From NCBI RefSeq assembly GCF_964204865.1, contig NC_135260.1, positions 7,750,001-7,814,000 of the forward strand: 64,000 bases of DNA, in the 5' to 3' direction. The position numbers and the translations under genes are program-made. The DNA comes from Styela clava. Its lineage: Eukaryota > Chordata > Ascidiacea > Stolidobranchia > Styelidae. Positions within the stretch are counted from its first letter, which is position 1. The number at the start of each line of letters is the position of its first letter. Below are positions 1 through 16,155 of the stretch, piece by piece. Below the pieces are notes generated by a model. The model was given only the letters and a program-made list of their open reading frames with translations. It had not been told where the DNA came from and did not search any database.

Positions 1-4326
<4,326 letters not shown>

Positions 4327-4424
4327 AAACGAAAGTACTACCATAAATTAAATTATTACATGAATGGTGTAAACAATAGTCAAATTGGTAAAAAGTGTTC
4401 TTATATTAGTTTATATAACTTATT

Positions 4425-4430
4425 AATAAA
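4425..4430 (+). promoter_or_regulatory. Poly(A) signal of the phosphoglucomutase gene
   Basis: AATAAA lies about 100 bases after the stop codon and is the first canonical hexamer downstream, followed by AT/T-rich sequence. Position and motif only; cleavage site not known. Confidence 0.5.
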
Positions 4431-6058
4431 TGCAGTATATAATTGATAGGTGCAAAATTTTTCCATTTGTTGGTGTTATAAATATTTATTAAAAAAAAAA
4501 ACAGTTACCCTAAGTAATAAACACTGTTATCTGTATGTTGTACTAAGAAAAATAATATGCCTATGTTTAGGAGACTTTAATTTTCCATTTTATTGAGCAG
4601 AGTTGCCGTGTGGATGATATTTTCAATTCAGAAAAGGGCATATAAATGCACTACAAAATTGTGCCAAAGAAAGTACAACATATTTTGTAAAAACACTAAC
4701 CTCTGTATTTGGAAATAACTGTACACAGATGTTGCAAAAATGCAAAATATGTTTCTCCCACTACACAGAAATTTTTTTCTTGTTTTGGATAGACTACAAT
4801 CATGCAATACTGTCTTAAACGACAATACACTGGGGATATTTACTATTTTTCGCTTTATGTAGAAATAATTTGGTGTCCATGGCCTTGTTTTGTTAAGCTT
4901 AATGAGATTTAGTTATCAGAATCCTCAAAGTTTTTTTTAATGAATATATGGACATCCATGACTTGATAGATACTATTCAGTTCCTTTTTGTTGCAATATA
5001 TATGAATGAAAGTACTACACTGTAATTATCGATATTTCACAGCGAGTAATATCCAGTGCCAAGAGTGTACAATAATTGAAACTGTTTTCAAGTGACGCCA
5101 CCCAAATTCCCCACGCTAGGGTTATTCATAAATGCATATATTTTTTGTGGGGTGATATAATGAAATAATAACATATGCACATTTTTCGTTTTTGGTACTA
5201 TTAAAGTTTACAAAGTTTATATTATGCTTAATCAAAAGCACTAGGTAATGTTCTCAAAGTTCCAATATATAACATTTGCAAGTTTATGCCATTGTAATAA
5301 TGACAAATAATAAATAGACTTCCAGTGCTACTGATGTTGTATTTGTGGAATATTGGGAGGTTTAAGCGAAAGAATTTAGATTAGTGTGAGTCGGTTTGAG
5401 AAGAGTAGTATTTGTTAGACTATTTCAGAGTTCGGACCGCACGAATTTGTACTATTTTTTGGTTCCATCACATTGGTATCGTCGGGGTATGAAAAGGTTA
5501 TCTTAACACAAATCCCTGAAAATTGAATCGAAATATAATACATTATAGCTATCTGTCTAGTAGGCAGTGAAGCCCCGATCATAGATTGAAAGCGGACGTT
5601 AAAACAAAAAACGTTTATTATTTTTCTATCACCATAGTGTAAAACCTTTCTAAATAAAGCCGCAGGAACGTATACGTATAGCGGTGTATTTGCAACTGCC
5701 GGCTCGCATATCTCCGTGACAGCTGCAGTAGTCGCGCCAACAAGCTTTCGATGTTTTGTTGACCGATCGCATACAGTCAAATAAAAATCAAATACTTCAC
5801 AGGCAGGCTGCATTTCAACAAACTACGTATCCCAGTGATTAATCAGTAACTCAGGTTGTAGGCTCAGGAATATTACGGCACATTTGTTGAAGGCAGAGGA
5901 TTTTTGAGTCTATACTTTTTAGGTAAAAGATTATGTCGCTACAGGTAACTTGGGATGTGTCTGCTGCAGACATTCTCCTAATCTGTGTGCCAAAGTGTGC
6001 TCGAAAGTTTTGTGCTATAGCTCAAACAATATGGATAATATATAAAGATTTTGTGTTT
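4431..6058. other. Intergenic DNA after PGM1, no gene seen
   Basis: AT-rich sequence with no splice-bounded coding exon that I recognise. A 132-codon minus-strand frame at 5415-5813 resembles no family I know and has no supporting homologous exon, so I do not call it a gene. Confidence 0.5.
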
Positions 6059-6267
6059 AGCCGATGGAGAGGACAGCCTATTCACATGGAGAAAGATGGC
6101 CTCTCATCTGCTTACCAGTGCTTGTTCCGATATGGGAATTGTTAACCAGTTGTTCCAGACGCATGAACTTAATGACGTATGAAAATGTAACCGACAATTA
6201 CGTGAACCGCCCCGCGACCACGGAAAGTCCCAGATAATCTTTCCTTTTTAATAGTGGCTATTTTACA
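6059..6267. repeat. Interspersed repeat, copy 2 of the SINE-like family
   Basis: Diverged copy: GCCGATGGAGAGGACAGCC, a TTCCGATATGGGAATTGTTAACCAG segment in part, a GATTACGTGAACC-like segment and AGTCCCAGATAATC match the copy at 54832-55085 in order. It ends where a Tc/mariner-like element is inserted (6270-6708). Confidence 0.5.
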
Positions 6268-6269
6268 TA

Positions 6270-6708
6270 CCGTATTTCCCGACGAATAAGTCGAGTTTCT
6301 AGACCCGAATTTTTGGCTTAATGGGGGGGAGGCGAGTCGTCTTATTAGGCGAGTATGATAACTTTTTGGTGTTGCCTTATTATTTAATTCGTACCATAAA
6401 ATACCAAATACCTTCGGCGATAGCATCTCCACGTCCTCATCATTGCCGTGTTATTTTATATCGGTAATGTTCTCATATGGTGGCCACAATCGCGAGTTAG
6501 GTTGAACAAAATTAGATTGAAATTGAAAGACAGTTTGAATTCACGTAGTTGTTATGAATTGAATACTACGCTACAAGAAAAGTCATTATGGGCTATTTTA
6601 ACCAATGCGCAAGTCTTATTGGCAGGTTATATGCAAAAACCCATTTTTTCAGGCTTAAAAACGGGTCTCGTCTTCTTGTCGGGTAGACTTATTCGCCCGG
6701 AAATACGG
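6270..6708. mobile_element. Tc1/mariner-like MITE with CCGTATTTCC ends
   Basis: Imperfect inverted termini: CCGTATTTCCCGACGAATAAG at the left and the complement of CTTATTCGCCCGGAAATACGG at the right, each followed by TA, as expected of TA-targeting elements. Length 439 bp with no transposase frame. A possible relative is at 51590-52114. Confidence 0.75.
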
Positions 6709-6975
6709 TAATCCTCGTTCACAATCATCAGGACCAGAATCGCGAATCATAAAATGGGGACGTTTAATTTCAAAGTACTTCACAACTGTGCCTACGCGTC
6801 CAAAACGTTTTATCTGTTTTAATTGAGCTATTGACAGTGATTTGCAAATTTACCCGTTTGGGCACAACTAAATTTGCTATTATCAAAGTTAAGTAACGAG
6901 CCTTTAATCGAGAGTGATAACAAATAATTATTTTTTATTTGAATAAAAATCCATATATAGATACCTAGCCTAACA

Positions 6976-9900
6976 ATGGAGCCGGAGAAGAAACATCGTC
7001 TAATAAAATACAGCATTGCGGCGATAGCTATTTTAGTGGCTGTTGGATTCTGTGTTGGAATAATATACGCCGTTGCTGACTATTACGCTAACGAAGATGA
7101 CACAACTGCAGGTAAGCAATAATAGACTATTCCAAAGAATTTGGACACTGATAGTATGGGAGGAAGCCAACGTTTTCTCTATTTGACACATTTTCTACGA
7201 TGAATTTGCTTGAACCGAATGCTGTTTGCTAGATAAATTCTGAATTCAATAAGTCAAAGGCAAGAAAAATATGAACATTTCGCCCTTTATCGCATGTTGT
7301 TGAACGAGGAAAATATCTAAGCAAAGTTCGCCTGTGCGCAGTGGTGGGATTCAGCCGGTTCGCACCAGTTCTATAGAACCGTCTCACGGAACTTTATGAG
7401 ATCAGAGAATCGGTTAGCATTACATGACTTTTTGTAACAGAACCGCCTGAAAATATGACATTTGTATGATGGAACCGGCTGACAAAAAATTTGAATCCCA
7501 CCACTGCCTGTGCGCAATTCCTGATGAATGTAATCACCCATCCATGACACATAATGAACTATCACAAGAAAGTAACTCATGCGCAGTAACGCATATGTTA
7601 ATGTGGCTTTTCTTCTTGGTATTTTGTAGTAACACAGAATCCAGTCCCAGAAATTACTGGAGGAGACATTCTTGATTACTTTGTGGATGCAAACGATGAC
7701 GGTCTGTACGTTTCATTTGTTCATGGAGCTAACTCAATTTCGGAGATGGAAAAAGCATTGAGTGATGGTAATTCGTAGATAAAGAATCAATTTCAAATTC
7801 TCAAATCCATGCTTTCGAAAACAAATAACTGGCTCATTTATCCCATACCCGACATGAACTGGTAACCGAATGAGAGGCCGTGGTTCGTCATATGACTTTC
7901 CTCTCCACATGAATAAATATGTAAATCCCATCCTAAATATGTAAATCCTATACTATATTTCTTTCTGGAATTCAGAAATTGAAAAACTTAAAAGGTAGAC
8001 GAATTGCGACCTGTTTTATTTACTTGGCAGTTAAGTCGAACGTTAGTGGTTTAGTTATTTAACTTTACCAAGGACGGGACTTCAAAATGTCGTGTTGGTT
8101 GTTATAAGGTGAGAGACTATGCATACGGCTCATCGAGCTTGAAGATAAATAGGGGTCTGTGACTGAGCTATGCTATACAACCTACCTATGGTATATTTGA
8201 TGAAGATTTTATTTATTAGATTTGATTGACATGCTCGAAGCAGATATAACACTTCGATATTACGGGCTTGAAAACCAAACAACAGAACCTATTATGGCCC
8301 ATCCTCCTGCCTTTAACAGCGATAACACACTTGCTAATTGGTTCGAAAACGTTATTCCATCCAAGAAGGGAATAAAAATGGACATAAAGGTTAAAGACGT
8401 CATACCTCATGCTCTCAAAGAACTACAGTACGTAATTGAATAACATTTTTGCTATGAACACCAGCAGCCAAAATGAAAGCAAGCTTCGAGGCAAAAAATG
8501 GAGACTAATTTCGGTCGTTATTAAAAATCAATCTATTTTTATTGAAACAATAGCTGATTCAGAAGTATTTGTACTCTTAGTGATTTCCTTTTAGTAAGCA
8601 GCTGAACAAGCATACGGGGCTATCATAATTTGGGAGTTTCACAGTATATATTACATAACTTGAAAACGAATCATATCTGTTTGAAGATTTAAAGATATCT
8701 TTATCTATATATATATACTGTATTTGATTGACTGTATATTTTAACTGCAATTCAGATTGCACAGGAGCAAATTGATGCAGCCAGTGTGGATCAATGCTGA
8801 TGTAATACAAGGACCTAATACATTGTCGATTCCGATAGATGGAGAATATTTCCTTCATAACGTCAACCAATACTTTCCTAATGTTACATTATCCTTAGGA
8901 TGGACGACTGGGTACAGGTACACAAATACATTTTTGAAATACGTATTTGGCCCAAATAGCTACCGTTGTAAAAAAAAAAACCTGATATTCTCGACTGGGC
9001 TTATCCCTATCCCAAGCACTTTGGCTGAGTATTGTATTGACATCAACACTTAATTGTAATATCGTGTATGTGACTGATACACTCAAACCATTACACTTGT
9101 TTTTTTTATTTATAATTAGATTTATTCTTAACTATATGTTATAAATTTATTGTTAGGATTGCTCTTGAAAATGAAGAATATTCGTGGGAATCAATGGATG
9201 ATATGCTCCGCCTAGCATCCAGTACAAATCAAAGAATAACTTTCCCGATTCGCGCTGCTCTTGCAAGACAGTCGTGGTATAAGTTTCTCTGGCTTTTAGA
9301 ACAAGATAAAAGGTATGTATGGAAATTAGGCACATAATTTTCTCGGAATATGAAAATCTATCGAACTGTATTTATCATATAAATCTGAAAAAGGGATGTA
9401 TTTAATTAAAAAGTGAGTTTGCGTAAAGTGAACACGTTGCAACAACTATGTAACAGTGGGGATGGGTATCGGGCTGCCATACACACAACGGATTTGAGTT
9501 TTAGGGCATCTACGCAATATGTGTGTTGCCAATCATGCACAGTGTTTTCTGTAAGGAGTTCACTATAGAAACTATTTTGATAAAAAACGTCGGTCTTCGG
9601 ATCAATGCTAACTTAGCTCAATTGTTATAAACGAATCGAATGGGAAAATATATATACGACTATTGACGTTCAACTGCGGTATTGACCTAGGAGCCTGAAA
9701 GTCTTAATCCGGCCCTGCCTGAATCTGAAGGGGTAGAATACAATAAAAGACGTTTAATCCACTGGAGCGAAGTCATATTATCCTACTTCTCCTAAGTTTA
9801 TCGCAGTACATCGATCATGACATGATGATGGCATGGTATGAGCTTTAAGCTGCAAATCTGTTTTGTGTAGGAGGCAAAATTAAACAAATAAGCTAACTGC

Positions 9901-10176
9901 GTCATTTGAATAAGTAAGCATTGAATCATACGTTGATTACATATAAGCCTGAGAACTACATACATTTTTCATTTGAGATTCTCTTTAACGGTGTGGAGCG
10001 CAAGCGTCGATCCCGTATCTTTGGAAGATAAAGTGTATCTACGAGACAATTACGACACGTCAAGAGTTTTTTACGACACTGATCCAAATTTTGTGGAAGA
10101 CATAAAAATGGAAGGTAAGCATATAAAATATAATTTGAACAGAAAAGACATACACGGTGTAATCACACAAACATAA
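6976..10176 (+). CDS. FAM151/menorin-family protein, first tandem copy
   Basis: Six exons: 6976-7111, 7630-7767, 8220-8427, 8756-8917, 9157-9312 and 9978-10176, joined in frame to about 332 residues. The start is the ATG opening MEPEKKHR, followed by one hydrophobic helix (about residues 12-36), which suggests a type II membrane protein. The DUF2181/menorin domain shows VHGANS, MLEADI, IMAHPPAF, GIKMDIK and PVWINADV. These match the conserved His/Glu/Asp blocks of FAM151, which has a fold related to PLC-like phosphodiesterases; its substrate is not established. A good donor (GTAAGC after 10114) lies inside the last exon, so the true C-terminus may differ. Paralogue of the next gene, same intron order apart from one extra 5' intron. 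Confidence 0.9.
7339..7506. mobile_element. 168-bp hAT-type MITE in a FAM151 intron
   Basis: Ends are CAGTGGTGGGATTCA and its complement TGAATCCCACCACTG. A perfect 8-bp duplication, CCTGTGCG, flanks it (7331-7338 and 7507-7514). A copy of identical length lies at 54302-54469. Confidence 0.93.
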
Positions 10177-10363
10177 TTGAGGTGTCTGTTTCATGACCGG
10201 TCTAGCAGCCATAAGTCAAATTTAGGTCACTGGTCTGACAACACATAGAATGGGGACGATAAAAATAACCTTTTTTCAAATATTGCCTGCATTATATTCA
10301 ACCACCACTTCAAATATAACTATATACTGTATATATGCAGGTTTATTACGACGTATGCTACAA

Positions 10364-10863
10364 TGGACCTTTCCCCGACCTTTGACCCCCGAAAAATACT
10401 TCCTATACTTTACCATTGCAAAATTTTCGGGGTTTTTTCAAAAGTGCTTTTGCGATTTAGCGCCTGTGAAATATTTATGTGTTTCAAACCATCATTATGA
10501 TTCATCGCATACAACAATCTGCTTTTCTAAAAGTACCGGTAAAGAATTTTAGCCTAGTCTATCACAGCTATTTCTACACTAATTTTTACTACTGCAATTA
10601 AATAAAAACTCCTAGGAAGACAGAGTGATCATTGAATTATCTGATTTACATTTAAGTTTCCGAAACACAACTGAAAACTAACGAATAGAGTTCTGAAACA
10701 CGAAAACGAGGTAATGTTTACGACCACGCTTGAAAACCTGTCTGAGTGAGAAAAGTGTCTGAGCGAATGCGAAAAGGGAGCATTGTTACGTCACTTTTTG
10801 CATCTTGTTGATTGGCCAATATCACGGAGTAAACAAGGAAGTCGATGCTCAGGGAAAGGTCCA
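10364..10863. mobile_element. 500-bp MITE with TGGACCTTTCCC ends
   Basis: The left end TGGACCTTTCCCCGA is mirrored by the right end GGGAAAGGTCCA, and the flanks repeat TACAA (10359-10363 and 10864-10868). A second copy in reverse orientation lies at 17070-17552 and a diverged relative near 47003-47490. Confidence 0.85.
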
Positions 10864-11033
10864 TACAAAACACGCCACATCCATTCTCACGAAAATATTT
10901 TTAACAGTTTAGCAGGTTTGCTGATGTTAGAGGGAATCTACAAGGAACGATCCCTTTTTCAAACGTATTTTTTAGTCTCAAAATCGAAAAAGGTCAGCCC
11001 CCAAGACACAAAAAGTTGCTGTCAAAAGCAATG

Positions 11034-11920
11034 ACTTTCCCCATAAGTGTTGTAAATTGTTTGTATATTTGTCTTTTATTTTGACGCGTGGGTTGGATTT
11101 TTTATTATAGTCTTTCTATGGGGAATTCCCTATTTTCGTGGATTGTATATTTTAATACGACAAGATATCGTCGCTACGTTATTCATCGCACGAATACAAC
11201 TAATAAAGCGATCAACTGTGGGCAGATGCATACTTTCTGCATGTTACTTTGCAATTTGAGTGTCATAACACTGTCGCAGATGTCACGCAAGTCTTTGTAT
11301 AGGGTAAATTGTTGTGGTGTTTTTTTTGCATGAACTGAATGATAGAATTATTCGAACCAGCCAGGACAGTCATAATCTAGCGTGTTAGTGGGTTTAGAAA
11401 TAACATTTTCAGTATAAAATTCTTTCATACATGAATAAATCTGTGAGTTTAGAAACAAATTGGATGTAACTGGTAGTCCTTTTTTAGGTCTAGGCTGTCG
11501 ATGGGCGCCAGATGCTTCCAGTCACTTCTTTGCTCCTGTTTATTTGGCCTTAGCTGCTGCCTTTGTTTCTTTCACATTCCCGGCCTTTTTGTAGTTTCCT
11601 TGATGACTCCAACAGCAACAGTCTGTCGCAGTATTGAAGTTTTGACACAGCTTTTTTTTTTTATTGCCACATAGTTATTAAATTGTTGGCTATTAGTTGG
11701 TAGATGACCAACATTTTTTTTGAACTACCAGTGTTTAAAAGACTGGATTTAAAATATGCTCTTAACTTTGGTATAGATATATGCTAATATTTTTAATGGT
11801 AATGATATACCTGATACATGAAAAGTTCTAATTGAACATACTTTTAGGTCATATTACTGCACTGGATGAATTTCAATTTGTTCATCCGGCGCGCTGTAGT
11901 TAACTGATGCGCTTTACAAG
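11034..11920. other. Spacer between the two FAM151 genes
   Basis: No exon recognised. A GC-richer stretch around 11490-11640 reads on the minus strand as a short coding-like sequence (DWKHLAPIDSL) and may be an old transposon fragment. The rest is AT-rich, and the promoter of the second FAM151 gene should lie in its last few hundred bases. Confidence 0.4.
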
Positions 11921-14130
11921 ATGACAAAAATTGCTATCAAGCCCATTCCGGCCTTAATGTTGTTTGTAGCGACATTAGCTGCATGGTACAAATATTGGTA
12001 TTTGCCCCATTATTTCAACAAACCATATATTTCTAAAGTGGAAGGTGATCGCACGGTGGAAAAAGTGTTCTATACTGGAGGGAATGCCCTCGACTTCTTC
12101 AGAATTCCAGGAAGAGATGCCATGAAAGTAACATGGGCACATAGAGCAAACAACAAAGCTGATTTGGAAGCAGCTTTAAAAGGTATGCACACTTGTTTTA
12201 GAGGTTTACAAGACTGAACAAATAGTATCTAAAACATGATAGCATCACTTTGAAATGGTTGAAACTAATGAGGGATTTCTAGAAGTCGATTCAATTATTG
12301 TGATCAATCACAAGAACAATTCTATTGCTGCAAAGCAGATATCTAACAGTATATGCCTAGAAAGTAAATTTTTTATCACAGTGGGAATCTATCATCTATG
12401 ATAACATATTTTTTCGCTACAGATGAGTCAATAATGATGCTCGAAGCTGATGTTAGAACTCGTCCATCAGATGGAATTCCTGTAATGGCCCACACTCCTG
12501 CAGATATTCCACTGACTGATCAGACTTTAGAAGAATGGCTGCAAAGAGTGAGGCATTTCATACTAATTCACTCAATTGCAGATCGTTATCATAACCAATT
12601 CCTCAAAATGATAGAATAATGTAGGTTGTTCACTCTGAAATCCCTACATAATTTTGGTATGAATTGTTTCACATACACACTGTTTCATATTCGGAACGAG
12701 TTCTTAAAACCTTGCACAGATAGCTATTTGAGACGGTTCCATTACATTTAAACCCACGTACATTTGAACCCATGACAATTGCACCTGTATGTTATTGCAC
12801 CTATGAAAATTTTTTTTGTTTCACGGATAGTTAAACCCATACTAACCCTAACCCATGGGTTTTAGCACCCGCATATAGATTGAACCCGTGGATATACGCA
12901 TGGGTTCAAATGTACGGTCACCATTTGAGACATGATGATATTGTCCGAGAATATTCGATACCCAAAGCATAGAGTCATAATGCCATTCAACACAAAGGTT
13001 TCATAATACATAGCTGTTCTTAGAATAACAAACATGTTTTCAATCGCATGGATCAAGATAAATATCAAATCAATCTTATATTGCATTGCATCCGTTTTGT
13101 TCTCGTAGGTATCCAATGTAACAACGAAGGGAATAAAATTGGATGTAAAAACAACAGACACTTTAGAAAAGGCTTTTACAATCATTGCAAAGGAATCTCC
13201 AGTAGTACCAGTGTGGTTAAACTCTGATGTATTGAGGGGACCAAATTCTGTGTCTATCCCAGTGAATGCAACAATTTTCTTCTCAAAAGCTGAAGAAATA
13301 TTTCCACATGCAACACTCTCACCTGGATGGACAACTTGTAAGTAATTACTTTAGCTCTCAACTATTTTGTATGATGCTGATTTTTTCAAGTTTGCTCATA
13401 GCAAGCACATACTCACCTTAATGATAGAAGAAGTCATACACATAATCATTATGCATTACCTTAGATAAGCTAAAATCCTGACGATAAATCTGATAATTTT
13501 AGAACACTCGTACTGTAGCTTTTCTCTCAAATGAATATAAAATCCTAGAAAACCCGAGTACTACAGTATCAAGTTACCATTTTCAATCCACAGTTTACAA
13601 TGTCATTGGTGAGAATGAAGGATATAGTCAAGCTATGGTTGAAGAAATGTACTCGTATTGCAAAAGTTCACGTCAAGCGATAACATTTCCAGTCCGGGCA
13701 TCTCTAACAGCGCAATCCGTGACTGAACTCCAATGGCTTATCAAAAAATCAAACAGGTAATCAACAAACAATTCTTGCTCAACACAAAAAACAGAACCCA
13801 CTCATTTCTTAAATGATATCATAATATGATGAAAAGCATAACTAAGTCTATTCAAAACAGGGCAGTACCTTATTTCAATAACTGCATTTTGCACGAGACA
13901 CAAAAAAACATAATATATAATCAAATTTCTGTTTATATACTTCAAGTATTAGTTTTTAAATGCATATAATTACTTTCAGGTACACTTTGACTGTCTGGCA
14001 CAGTGGCTCGGAGAATGTACCTATTGAAGACTTGCTAAAAATTCACGACGGATTCACAAAAGAACAAGTATATTATGATTTGCCAGAAGATATGATGAAT
14101 GAATTCGTTCAAGCATTAGAAAGCAGATAA
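11921..14130 (+). CDS. FAM151/menorin-family protein, second tandem copy
   Basis: Five exons: 11921-12182, 12423-12547, 13109-13337, 13594-13756 and 13980-14130, in frame to a 309-residue protein. The N-terminal segment PALMLFVATLAAWYKYW is a probable membrane anchor or uncleaved signal. The DUF2181 domain is complete: TWAHRANNKADLEAAL, MMLEADV, VMAHTPAD, GIKLDV, PVWLNSDVLRGPN, SPGWTT and a C-terminal LTVWHSG..EDLL block. It is closer to the usual FAM151 consensus than the upstream copy (WAHRANN versus FVHGANS). Both genes face the same way and share later intron positions, so they arose by tandem duplication. Function inferred only from family. Confidence 0.93.
12758..12915. mobile_element. 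158-bp palindromic MITE in a FAM151 intron
   Basis: Seventeen-base perfect inverted ends: GTACATTTGAACCCATG at 12758-12774 and its complement at 12899-12915. The interior repeats AACCCAT and GCACC motifs. No clear target duplication, so the superfamily is unknown. Confidence 0.7.
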
Positions 14131-14190
14131 CTAGAACTTCAAACGTGAATAATTATTTAATTTTATACAGCGAACATTTTTCTGCCATCG

Positions 14191-16155
14191 TCACCATGGT
14201 GGTGTCATAGGCGCTGGATTATGAAGATAAGTCATCACAACAGATGATACTGATAACCTGTAAAAAGCATATTCTATATTCAAGAGACTACATGTAAAAT
14301 TATCGCCCTATTTTGTAGTCTTAAGAAAATTCAATCAGTCACATGGGTTCTATCTTTGGTGCATTCTATAGAAAATTACTATACAGACTCCAATCCCTTA
14401 TTGCTGCATAAAAAGCTGTTAGGGTTGGGTTTTAAGCTGTTAACATACCGGTGCCTATTTCAAGTTTAGTAGAGCCACTATATTAAACTTCTAATTGTCA
14501 ACTAACCGAATGTTTAAATAATTACTGTATATTATCTACTATGCAATTGTGATGTGAACAAATTATTTAAAAAAAATTGTCTATAAATATTGCATAACTT
14601 CCTTTTATGTCAAAAAAGGTTGGAGGGCAGATACTGCACCTACAATGGTTTATAATATTTGAAATTTAAATATAATAAAGAATAATATTAGAGTCTGTCA
14701 TTTATCTGCTCTAAATGGACTCAGATCAACCCCGCTTAGCATTCAATAAAGTGGAGGAACTTTGCGAAACCTTTGGTGAAATTGGTGTTCACGCAAAGGG
14801 ATGTGACTTATTACTACTACAAGATTGATGTAATTCACTCTACACAACCTAAAGACATAGCTTTAAACACCATCGTGGCAAGGCTCAGTATTATACAATT
14901 GCAGCTACATCCAGACAATGAGCCTCAAAGTAAACAGCCAAAAGGTTGTGATTTTTCATATAATTGGCAATGTTTTTTTCGTCCTCCATATATGTGAATT
15001 GCATACATCTCAATTACAGCTGAAGGCTAGGCTCATTTTTTTTTTAAATTCAAACACTTACATAAAACTGCTAAGAACTTGTCTTCCATCATCATTTGAC
15101 CTTGAATTTGCAAAACTTACTAATGATCCAAAGATAGATGCCCAAGCACACCATTTAATCTAAAGACAAATGAAAACATTGATAAAAAAAAGAAGCGAAA
15201 TCATTTAACTAGAAATTGAGGACACTGTTGACTAGCAATATTCAACATGATGACAAGAGATAACCCAACAGTAAAGATTACATTATTATGCATCCTTGAA
15301 TTATACGGATCCGCTAGCGAAAAGACATTGAGGAAGGATTGGGAGTTAGTCTCGCGTAACCTCAACTGATAGTAAAGATTACAGTTTGAAAAGTATGTAT
15401 CACAATCACAGTATTCACAAAAAATGATGATGCCGAATCATTATAGTTATTGCTGATATTGACGGCTCAACTGTATACAGTATTCATGAGTTAGGATTTT
15501 CATATTTATCTCAATTTGAGAGAAATTGCTCAGGGTTTACATGAATGACATCACATTGGGGGAGTCCGGCAATCCTCTCTCTCACATATTATTATCCACC
15601 ATGGGAAGCAGACCCACATCGGGTAATCAGAAGCCATGTTCTGATGTTCCAGCCCCAGAGTAACTTATAAAAATGAATTACCTTTAGCATGAGTCCACAC
15701 ATGCTGAATATCATCGATACCAGGTTGATATAATCAGGTAATGGATCATCCCCAAGATTTCCAGTTTGAGGTTTGTACCTAAGGAGAAATAAAGTAATAA
15801 CTAGATAATGCTGAGATGGGAAATTATATCAAAAACTTAGATATAATTGAAATGGGATTCGTTAGAAGAAACATTACTCTCATATGGTACCGGTACTGTA
15901 ATTAATACAGTAATATTAATTTTAAGAATTTAACCTAAAAACAATTATTTCAGTATTTGAAACATGTGCTATCACTGCTATACAGTGCCGGTATTAAGTT
16001 AGTATGACTACCGTACCGGTTGACCGTCACCAACTTCAACATGGTACCGGTACCATTGTAAACTTCAACAAAAACTGTTTAAATACGGTACAGTACCGGT
16101 ATGCTAACCTTACAATCTTTGAAGAATTTTTCTTTTTTGTATCTACTACTTCCAT
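14191..16155 (-). CDS. WDR83OS: Asterix, subunit of the ER PAT membrane-protein chaperone complex
   Basis: Four exons on the minus strand: 16155-16109, 15778-15682, 15159-15062 and 14257-14191. Phases fit and give a 102-residue protein, near the usual length of about 106. Conserved blocks: KIVRYKP across the first splice, [42 protein letters not shown] and the terminal MTPPW. In other animals Asterix pairs with CCDC47 in the ER membrane to protect transmembrane helices with exposed polar residues. Three hydrophobic stretches are visible. The individual exons are short, which makes the gene easy to miss. Stop codon is 60 bases from the convergent FAM151 stop. Confidence 0.95.
14674..14679 (+). 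promoter_or_regulatory. Possible poly(A) signal of the second FAM151 gene
   Basis: First AATAAA after the stop at 14130. It lies inside the last intron of the opposite-strand Asterix gene, so use of it would make the two transcripts overlap. Motif only. Confidence 0.35.
14715..14941 (+). other. Unrecognised coding-like stretch inside the last Asterix intron
   Basis: An ATG at 14715 opens 37 codons ([20 protein letters not shown] and on) before a stop at 14826-14828. A second frame then reads [20 protein letters not shown] up to a possible donor near 14942. The composition looks protein-like and the two parts could be one sequence broken by a frameshift, such as an old retrocopy or a nested gene. 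I do not recognise the family. Confidence 0.25.
15885..16105. repeat. Cluster of TACCGGTA-type palindromes near Asterix exon 1
   Basis: GGTACCGGTAC, TGCCGGTATT, CGTACCGGTTG, GGTACCGGTACC and GTACCGGTATG occur within about 220 bases, in the first Asterix intron just inside exon 1. Single copies of TACCGGTA occur elsewhere in the window (for example near 10535, 32452, 44527). Function unknown. Confidence 0.6.

Noticed and set aside
5415-5813. 132-codon minus-strand open frame after PGM1
   Set aside because: No recognised domain, no splice support and no related copy. One chance frame of this length is expected in 64 kb.
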